Below are positions 55,974-64,000 of a stretch of DNA of 64,000 bases, piece after piece; position 1 is the first letter of the stretch, and each line of letters begins with the position of its first letter. Location of the stretch: NCBI GenBank assembly GCA_963920575.1, contig OY986970.1, positions 16,982,095 to 17,046,094 on the forward strand, read 5' to 3'. Origin of the DNA: Narthecium ossifragum (taxonomy: Eukaryota; Streptophyta; Magnoliopsida; Dioscoreales; Nartheciaceae). The notes under the pieces were generated by a model, which worked only from the letters and a program-made list of their open reading frames with translations, was not told the origin of the DNA and did not search any database. The position numbers and the translations under genes are program-made.

Positions 55974-58217
55974 TGTCGCGCCCCGACCCGCAGAAGCCCA
56001 ACCGGACCGGGCGACGCGAACCGGAACCTAACTAAATGCGGAAATAAAGGCGAGGGGTTCCCCCCAACTTACTGATTTCACAATTCATAAGCACCCCTGA
56101 ATATTACAACAAATTTAAACCTCAACAAATATAATATAATAATCCAAAACCTCAAAAGGGGTTATAACAGTTTATACATCATACACCCGTAGGAGACTAA
56201 CTATAACAAAAGTGTAGAAAGATAATCACCGATCCTCAGATCCCGCCAGACGCTGCCACGCCACCAAACACCTATCCGGTAGGGGCTACTGAAGAAGAGC
56301 TGGCGCCTGCACCTGCAAAACGCAGCCCGGGTAGGAGTGAGCATAAAGCTCAGAAGGGTTCTACACTACGTCACACAGAAAGAAGGGGAACACAAGAGTG
56401 TCGCCCTCGAGTAAGACCTGGGTGTATACAGGGGTCCCATAACCCCACCGCGTGTCCCTGAGGCCCAGGGGCAGTACTCAGTAGCAGGAACAGCACTGGC
56501 GACAACAACTGCAGGAACCCGACACTGCAAGTTCAGCACAGTGGGACACCGGCTACACCTTAGCATTTGACTCAAGGCCGACACGACCTCTATAATCACC
56601 AAGCAACATGTGTACCAGTCATCTAAGCCTATCATCAAGTTGACTGGACACCACAATTCAATCCTGAACCAAACTACCCAACCCCGGTCCTAGGGCTAAA
56701 TCCGAGCTTCCAGCCTCGGGACGGCGATCCACAAATCACCCACGCCCTAACCATGCAACTAATGCACAACAGAGAATGCATGCTATGAACATACACAAGC
56801 AAGAGAAATAGGCATGCAACAGTATGACAAGGCAGCATACAAGTCCAACCGGATCGCTGCAGCAGTACTACCAACCGCTGCCAGCCGATCCGCAGCGGGT
56901 CCCGGCATTACGACGGTACGACGACCGTCAACCGCGAACCCCTGCAATGGGAAGCAACCCCGAAAACTTCGAACATATAATATTATATTAAAACACCGAT
57001 CAAAACCACTAAAAACACTATTCAAGGCTGGCGGTCGATCAATGGATCAACCTTGAAAAAGCTAAGGTTGACGGTCGATCAACGGATCAACCGTGAGGAG
57101 TTATTTTGCTGATTTTCAGGCTCACGGTCGACCGTGAAGACCGCGACGGTCGACCTTGGAGTCTGGCGGTTGATCCACGGATCAACCGCGGGACTATTCA
57201 TGAACAACTCTACTCTGATACAGTTTTGAATAAAAATCACCAAAACTCATAGAAAAATCGGACAAATATGAAATCAATTGGGTTTGAAAGTAGACTCACA
57301 GATCTACAACTCTTATTTCTCATAAAAATCCAAGATCATGCATGTACAAGCCGAAAAACTCGCCGCAAGCCGGCTGTTCTTCAAGAACAGCAGAAAATCG
57401 GAAATCCGAGATTTATCATGCATAAATCCTACTGAAATCTTAACCAAAGTTCATGAAACTTAAACCAGAGACTATATTAAGCAACATGCATTCAACAACA
57501 TAATTTCATCAAGATCTAACGGCTAGATTTAACTAAACCCATTAATTAACTCATGTAGGTAGAACACCTACCGGACTGCGCATTCCTCGGTTGATCCCTC
57601 GCAAACCAGCCACCAACGATGTTCCAAACCACACCAGGCGCCTTCCTCTCGTTGCCACGAATCCACCAAGCTTTCAAGCTCCCAAAAAGGTGGACGGAGG
57701 AGGGAGAACGGCAACGAAAGAGATGGCTGCCGGGAAGAACAGAGGAACCAGGGCACCGCGGGAAGAAGAAAGAAAGAAGGAAGAGAAGAGAAAGAAGAAG
57801 AGGAAGAGAAGAGAAGTAGAAGGTAGGGGAAGGTCGAGGAAGGTTGGGGAAGGTGGGGAAAGGGGAGGAGAGGTCCTCTCTTCTCCTGACAATGGAGCAC
57901 GACGGAAGTTCAACTGCTCTGCGCAGTTCAACTGCCCTGCGCACGAGTCCGATCGATCGCTCCTAAGAGCGACCGATCGCTCAAGGGCCGTAAGCTGCCC
58001 AAAAGCAAGCTTTAGCGCGCCCGAGCTGGAATCTTCCGATCCCGGGTCCACCTAACCATTCTAATCAAGCACTAACACAAACAAGGTCAGTGTGTGCGCA
58101 CGCTGGTGTGAAACAAACCAACAAGGCGCAATTTACCAAATTGCCCTTTGCGGTCCACAACGAGCCACGGGCCCGACCCAGGCGGTCGACCCAGGAATAG
58201 AGGGACAAGTCCTCAGA
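55974..58217 (-). repeat. 5' LTR of E7
   Basis: Starts TGTCGCGCCCCGACCC, ends CCTCAGA (CA changed to GA). Contains the 19-nt palindrome 57373-57391, a purine-rich tract 57720-57880, and at 57020-57190 a cluster of other palindromic words (GGTCGACC, CGGTCGACCG, GGTCGATCAACGGATCAACC) in the slot where E1-type LTRs have GATCGATC. One GATCGATCG near 57950. Confidence 0.92.
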
Positions 58218-58222
58218 CACGC

Positions 58223-59197
58223 TCTTGGGGGGAAAACACATGCCCTCATCGGCCACCTCCACCTCTGGAGTGACTCAGTCCAGCCCTTGATCTGTGCCCA
58301 CCACTGCTCCCCTGCCAAGCACTGGACCCTCCGCCTCTACTGCCCTGCGGCATAGCGTCTCATGCTCCTCGAAGGTGATAGTCTCTACGGAAGTGTCCCA
58401 GCTGCCTGCATTGGAAGAACGTGATTGACGAACGATCAGTTTGCTGACCCTGGCCTGCCCCTAACGGAGTCAGCCTAGACGTCCCAGCCGTCGGGAGAAA
58501 CTGGCCCGCTGGACTCGGCAATTGCGGCTAAAACTGCTGAGGGCGCTGCGACTGCTGCCAGAAGTGTCGTGGACGATACCGCTGTCCTCTGTCGAATCCC
58601 CCTCTGCTCTGGTATCTTTGAGGTACGCTCGTAGAGAATGCCGGTGGAACTGCCCGGCACCTCTCGGCCTGCAACTGCGCCTCCTCTGCTAAAGCGCAGT
58701 TCAAAACCACAGCGCACATCTAGAAGCGGTGGGGACCGATCTGTCGCTTGATCTCTGATCGAAGCCCCCACTCAAACTGCCGGTGAAACTCAAACAACAC
58801 TGCCGCAGATGTCCGCCCGTCGATAGAAGGGAGAACCCACTCCTCGGCGAGAAAGGCCTCCTCCTGTGCAACCGAAACCGTCAATGGTTATGGCACAGCC
58901 CGCCTAGCTCGGACCGCCCTAACAACAACCTCCCTGATCGGTCGGGTGGGTAGACAGAGTCGTGCCCCACCCCAACCAATAACCGAAGGCTGGCATCGAG
59001 CTTCCGACATCTGCGAAATCACCAGTGACAAACGAGTGTCTACTCGTCAGAAACTGCAAAACAAACAACACAACGCTAAAGCGAAAAACACAACACATCA
59101 CAAAGGAGTATGCATGGATGTTCTAGACATAAAACTATCCCATCCCACACTCAATCTCAACTGAATCCTGATCCTTTCCCTGGGACCTACAACCTAA
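58223..59197 (-). pseudogene. E3 gag remnant
   Basis: Collinear with E1 gag (12925-13790). The nucleocapsid segment reads FQCRQLGHFRRDYH near 58400: the CCHC knuckle has lost its first Cys (to Phe) and last Cys (to Tyr). Capsid text is fragmentary (FDRGQRYRPRHFWQQSQRPQQF). Upstream, 58900-59190 leads through non-coding leader to the primer site. Several stops in each frame. Confidence 0.78.
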
Positions 59198-59209
59198 GCT
59201 CTGATACCA
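59198..59209 (-). other. E3 primer-binding site (initiator tRNA-Met)
   Basis: Minus-strand TGGTATCAGAGC, three bases from the LTR edge at 59213; same arrangement as in E7. Confidence 0.92.
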
Positions 59210-59790
59210 AGTTGTCACGCCTCGACCCATGAAAGGCCAATCGGGTCAGGGATACGAACCGGAACCTAACTAACTCCGAAAAAATATGGTGACGGTTCCC
59301 TCTAGTCTGTTGGTTTCCCTAAGCATTCATTAAACACCATCAATTAACAATTCTAGAATTTACAGAAACCTCAAATGTGAAGATTATAAATCCTGAAGTA
59401 AGAGTCTACAAAACCTCAAAAAGGGGAAATCAGGTACAAACATTCATACACTCCCGTAGGAGGCTAACTATAGAAATGTTCTGAAGACAGAAGATCACCA
59501 CTCCTAAAACTCCGCCAGGTGCCGTCGCACCGCCAACCAACTGCCCGGTAGGGGCCACCGAAGAGGAGCAAACCCCTGCAACTACAAAACGCAGTCCGGG
59601 TAGGAATGAGCAACTAAGCTCAGTGATGATGATGGATAATGTAATATTTTTGCCCTTTAATAGTTAGTCACATTTGCTTATTTTATACCTAAATACACTC
59701 ATATTGCTTATATTTCGATTTAGGTTGCAATTGGAGTCATTGAGTGCGAAACAGGGCAAAAAGAGCATATTTGGGCAGTTTCTGCATAAA

Positions 59791-60254
59791 GGGATCGATC
59801 TTCTATAATGGAGAGATCGATCTTATCATGACGTAATGAAGAAATCCAAGTTGAATGAACAAGGATCAATCATTGCCCTTGAAAGAATCGATCTTTGTTG
59901 GGAATTAAATCCTGACATAGAGCATACTTTCAGATGATCGATCTTCCCCTATCAAAGGATCAATCTTTGTTATGAATTAAATCCTGACAGAGAGCATATT
60001 TTCAGATGATCGATCATTTTGCATGAAAGGATCGATCCTTTCTTCACCCGAGGAAATTGAGAAAATCGGTGATGCAAAGTATCGATCTTCCCCTATCAAA
60101 GGATCGATCTTCCTCGGGGCGTAGCCAGAAATTGAAGAAATTGAAATCAAAGGATCGATCTTCCCCTATGTAAAGATCGATCTTCCTTTCTCCAGTGAAG
60201 AAATTAAAGGGCTCAGATCTGATCCGAGGATGGAGAGACTTTGGGCTATAAATA
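59791..60254 (+). promoter_or_regulatory. Promoter of the plus-oriented E5-type LTR
   Basis: Pairs such as GGATCGATC-TTCCCCTATGTAAA-GATCGATC, then GATCTGATCCGAGG, then TATAAATAGG 57 bp after the last palindrome. Confidence 0.6.
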
Positions 60255-61009
60255 GGACTCTTTTTAGGGTTTGAGAGGGGGGATTCCTACATACTTTTGG
60301 CTGCTACTCTATACTCTTTGATAATTTTCCTAGGTTTTTTCTTACTTAATTGAATCTTTTGAGGATTGTTATTGATGGCCTTGCGTGGCTAAATCCTGAT
60401 TCTTGGTCAAGGAAACTGAAACATCAGAATCAATGAAACTATGAGATCTAATCTATTTTTATTGTTCAGTTCATACTTGAGTATTGAATGTTATTCTGTG
60501 ATTATAATCATGATTGTCTTGTCTAATTCCTAGGAAGCCTACTAGTTTATTATTCGTCGCAATCTACTGCTAGGTTGGATATCAAATCCGTAATTGTTTG
60601 ATCCCTCTAATCTGCGAAGCAACTAAGATCTATTGATTTAATGTGTTTCAGAGATTGTTAGATCTTAGTAAGAACGTTCAACTAAATAAAATGCAACCGC
60701 GTATGCTTGTCTTGTTTAGCTTCATCGATTTCCCTATTATTAAGGCTGCTACTACATTAAATCTACAGCGCTTGTCTTAGGTTGTTTAGTAGTTAGGGTT
60801 AATTGGATCGCTTGTTTCTAACTAACTATGATTAAGGAGAGATTCGAATTTAATTCAAACGGTGAATATTCAAGGTGTGGATTGGTATATACTTGCATCA
60901 ATGATCAGTTATAAAGATTCCGATGGTGGATGTTGACTTAGACCAAGGTTTGTTCTCTTGATTCAATTCAATTCTTCGCTTTAAATTGTTTCTTTACTGT
61001 TTCCATTAC

Positions 61010-62675
61010 TGATGTGCTGTCGCAGGCACTCAAAAATAAATTCAGTACTCGTTAAAATAAATGTAGTAGTGCGAGTACGAGTCGATCCCACGAAGAGTGT
61101 TTAGCCTAGTTTTGTGCTCAGTGAACAAAGATGGGGGGTTTTAAACGTGAGGAAAAATAATAAAGAAATAATCTAAAGCGAAGAAACGAGTTAAATCAAG
61201 AGAACAAACCTTGGTCTGAGTCAACATCCACCATCGGAATCCAACAACTGATCATAGATGCAAGTATCAATCAACTTATACCATGAATATTCATCGTCCG
61301 AATTCAATTCGAAGCTCTCCTCGATCATAGTTAATTAGAAACAAGCGATCTAATCAACCCTAACTACTAGACAACCTAAGACAAGCACTGTAGATTTAAT
61401 CTAGTAGTAGCGTTAGGAATAGGGAGATGGATGAAGCTAAACAACACAAGCACAAGCGGTTGCATTTAATCTAGTTGAATATTCTTCCTAAGATCTAACA
61501 AGATCTGATCAGCAGTAAATTATTAGATCCTAGTTGCTTCGCAGATTAGAGGGATCAAATAATTCCGGATTTGATATCAAATCTAGCAGTAAATCACCAT
61601 GAATAATAAACTAGTAGGCCTCCTAGCAATTAGACAAGGTAATCATGAAGATTTAATCTCAGAAGAACATCCAATACTCATGTATAAACTGAACAATAAA
61701 AATAAATTAGATCTCACAGTTTCATTGATTCCGAGGTTTCAGTCTCCTCGACCAAGGATCAAGATTTAGCCACACAGGGCCATCAAGAACAATCCTCCAA
61801 AAGATTTCATAAAGCAAAAGAAAACCTAGAAAAAATATCAAGGAGGAGAAAGAGTAGCCAAAAGTGTCCAAGAATCCCCCCTCAAACCCTAGAAAGAGTC
61901 CTATTTAAAGCCTCAAGTGTATCCACCCTCGGATTAGATCACAATCGTTGATTTTCTTTACTGGGAAAGTCCGATCGATTCTTCTCTGCGTGCCGGATCG
62001 ATCGAATGCGTAAAAATCTTCAACTTCTATTTACGCCCGAGTCCGATCGATCTAACTATGGGCACTGGATCGATCGGATGCGTAAAAATCCACCTTCTCT
62101 GGCTATTTTGAAGTCCGATCGATCTAACTTTAGGTGTCCGATCGATTTGGCTCATAAAAATCTGCAATTTCTGACATTTCCCTAGTCCGATCGATCCAAC
62201 TCTAGGAGTCGGATCGATCTAGCTCATTAGGAGGGATGGTTCGATCGATCGGACCATGTTCAGCCAAAAAATACATGTTCTGTCACGATTCTGCATAGTC
62301 CGATCGATCGGACCATGGGTGTCGGATCGCTCGGACTGTTCAGCTTATTACTGTTCTGCCATCCAGACTGCGTCATCGGTACTAAAATTGCCGTAACTTC
62401 CTCTAGGAAACTCGGAATCACGAACCGTAAAATTCTCCAGAATCTAGACTTCAAGAGCTTTCCAACCATATATGGCACATCATCTGGTTCTTCATGAGCA
62501 GGTACAGATTAATCTTTAAAGTTGATCCATGCACTCTTTTCAGCTTCTTTTCGACTTAAGGACTTCAATTGCATCCTAAATCAAAATATAAGAATAATAA
62601 GTGTATTTAGGAACTAAATAAGCATAGGAGACTAAGTATTAAGGGATAAAAATATAACATTATGCATTCTCATCA
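61010..62675 (-). mobile_element. E5-type solo LTR nested in inverted orientation
   Basis: Starts TGATGTGCTGTCG and ends GCATTCTCATCA; perfect target duplication ATTAC at 61005-61009 and 62676-62680. Array 61972-62340 mostly of CCGATCGATC form; TATA-like TTTAAATA (minus) near 61918. It lies head-to-head inside a copy of its own family. Confidence 0.94.
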
Positions 62676-63693
62676 ATTACGCTTAAAACTCTCCCATCTT
62701 TGTTCACATATCACAAAACTTATATTAGACACTCCTCGTGGGGATCGACTCGTACTCGCACTACTACATTTATTTTAACGAGTATTGGTTTTATTTTTGG
62801 TTGCTTGCGACAGCACATCACTCAGCATGGAAACTACACTACAACTCACAGAAGGAAGAGGGAAACACAACAGTGTCGCCCTCTAGAAAGGTCGGGTTGT
62901 ACATAGGGGTCCCATAACTCCACCGAGTGTCCCTGAATGCAGGAAGCAAACATTGCTAACTCACAAGCTGTAAACCAACACTGTCGGTTGGAAATGACAC
63001 CGCTCAGTAGGCACACCCTCTACTTAAGAGTCGTAGATCATCGATGAACAAGTGTTCAAGTCATCTAGGCCTATCTTCAAAATCGACTGAACAAAACCAT
63101 TCAAACCTAGACCAAGTTACCCAGCCCCGGTCCTAAGGCTAAATCCTAGCTTCCAAGCCTCTGGACGGCGATACCATAGATCGCCCATGCCCTAAGCTTA
63201 TGCAACTAATGCACAACCAGATGCATGCTATGAACACACGCAAAAAAGCATATAAGCATGCAACATATGTGACGATAAGAAAACACAATCTGGGCTCAGC
63301 ACCCTGCCCGCCCGTGGTAGTGAACAAATAATACATGCCAAGGGACTACTGCAGTGGTAACCCCTCCAACTGTAGCTAGTCCATAAAAGACAGCATGTTA
63401 CGGGAAGCAACCCCGACAAATAAGGCTAACAGCACAACATGCTTTCTACACATTCTGAGAGTCGTCACTCTCCCGGCTCACCACTACCCCTCATTATGGG
63501 GCAAACATGCTCAAGATATGTACAAGGTATAAAACGATAAGGAAAACCCGACATACAAAGCTCAGTGGGCAAAATCCGATGAAAACACCCCCATGAGACC
63601 AAGAGGATCGATCATGTCCAATGGAAATGATTTATCTTACTAGTGATGGGAAGGTTCCGTCCCTGTCAAGCCCAAGGTGATCGATCATCCTTA

Positions 63694-64000
63694 TGAGTCA
63701 CTAATTATTTATAATTAAACCCCTTAAAATACCTTTGTTAGACTAAGAGTAGGTGTATTTGATATCTTATTGTTTGATTTCTGGTTTAATTAGGATTTGA
63801 GAAGAAATACAAGAAATTCGACCAAAAATCATTAAATTCTGCAAAACGATTGCTTCGTCGACTGTTTGGAAATAACTCACCATAAATTCTACCAAAAATC
63901 AAAATATTCTGACATTCAGGGATATGAAAGAATACTTCAAGAGCTACAACTTTCATGTTGAAGACTTTGTGAGATTCTCTATAGATTGGCGCCAGTTTTG
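63694..64000 (+). mobile_element. Start of another element, probably an LTR
   Basis: The chromovirus LTR breaks off after GATCGATCATCCTTA and a new AT-rich sequence begins TGAGTCACTAATTATT. Wording such as AGGATTTGAGAAGAAATAC resembles the start of plant LTRs. The far end and target duplication are outside the window. Confidence 0.4.

Larger units (their letters stand above)
53152..58217 (-). mobile_element. E7: deleted chromovirus of the second lineage, nested in E3
   Basis: 3' LTR remnant 53152-53392, internal 53393-55958, primer site 55959-55970, 5' LTR 55974-58217. Perfect target duplication CACGC at 53147-53151 and 58218-58222. Most of the 3' LTR, the polypurine tract and the adjacent pol end are deleted. 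Its LTR and interior are closest to S2 and E2. Confidence 0.9.
59624..62820 (+). mobile_element. E5-type solo LTR, plus orientation, containing an inverted copy
   Basis: Starts TGATGATGATGG and ends GACAGCACATCA; perfect target duplication CTCAG at 59619-59623 and 62821-62825. Net length about 1526 bp, equal to the E5 LTRs. Array 59791-60190, then GATCTGATCCGAG, TATAAATA at 60247-60254. Interrupted at 61010-62675. Confidence 0.94.
20688..63693 (-). mobile_element. E3: Tekay/Del-like chromovirus expanded by nested insertions
   Basis: Order on the plus strand: 3' LTR (20688-22211), integrase, RNase H, [S3], RT, [S4 containing E5, E6 and E4], protease, [E7], gag, primer site (59198-59209), 5' LTR (from 59213). 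After removal of each insertion and one target duplication the pol reading resumes without a gap, which ties these distant pieces to one element. Its own coding length is only about 5 kb of the 43 kb it spans. The outer target duplication is lost because the left LTR is truncated and the right LTR is interrupted near 63693. Confidence 0.85.
59213..63693 (-). repeat. 5' LTR of E3 (interrupted twice)
   Basis: LTR text at 59213-59623 (TGTCACGCCTCGACCC start) and 62826-63693. An E5-type solo LTR is inserted at 59624-62820. The promoter half is lost beyond 63693, where another sequence starts. One array cluster begins at 63605. Confidence 0.88.

Overview
This is repeat-dense nuclear DNA of a flowering plant (species not determinable here). 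It consists almost entirely of nested transposable elements: Ty3/gypsy LTR retrotransposons of two kinds, one small copia-like solo LTR and a CACTA DNA transposon. The kinds are (i) chromoviruses of Tekay/Del type, all on the minus strand, with an initiator-Met tRNA primer site, and (ii) Athila-type elements with a tRNA-Asp primer site and a D-L-G-A protease. No intact host gene is visible. The one host-gene trace is an 86-nt exon of a plant KH/STAR RNA-binding protein at 1277-1362.

Layout. 1-870: LTR-like fragment with a GGATCGATCC array. 880-5177: CACTA element (minus strand) with a TNP2 pseudogene, the KH exon downstream of it, a copia-like solo LTR, and subterminal repeats ending in the CACTA terminus at 5177. 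5178-13790: chromovirus E1, its 3' LTR truncated by the CACTA and its integrase split by solo LTR S1 (TSD AGCAC). 13790-19705: diverged chromovirus E2, split by solo LTR S2 (TSD GCGCG). 19706-20687: head-to-head LTR mosaic. 20688-63693: chromovirus E3, swollen by insertions: solo LTR S3 (TSD CACAT), solo LTR S4 (TSD ATCCT), chromovirus E7 (TSD CACGC), and an Athila-type solo LTR (TSD CTCAG) that itself holds an inverted copy (TSD ATTAC). S4 contains Athila-like E5 (TSD GACGC/GACAC), E5 contains E6 (TSD ATACT), and E6 contains the plus-strand Athila E4 at 33955-44201 (TSD ATGCT). This gives five nested levels, each joint readable. A further element starts near 63694.

Only E4 carries a nearly complete gag-protease-RT-RNase H-integrase frame, broken by three in-frame stops. 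E5 and E6 have gag and protease but no visible RT, RNase H or integrase, so they look like parasites of an autonomous Athila such as E4.

The most striking signal is regulatory. Nearly every gypsy-type LTR here, in several unrelated families and both orientations, carries an array of the 8-bp palindrome GATCGATC (about 120-130 copies by hand count; about one expected by chance). In the Athila-type families and S3 the array ends 54-65 bp upstream of the TATA box, with a shared module (ATCAACGG ... GATCTAATCCGAG) between them. Neighbouring palindromes often lie 22-23 bp apart. This looks like a shared LTR promoter architecture.
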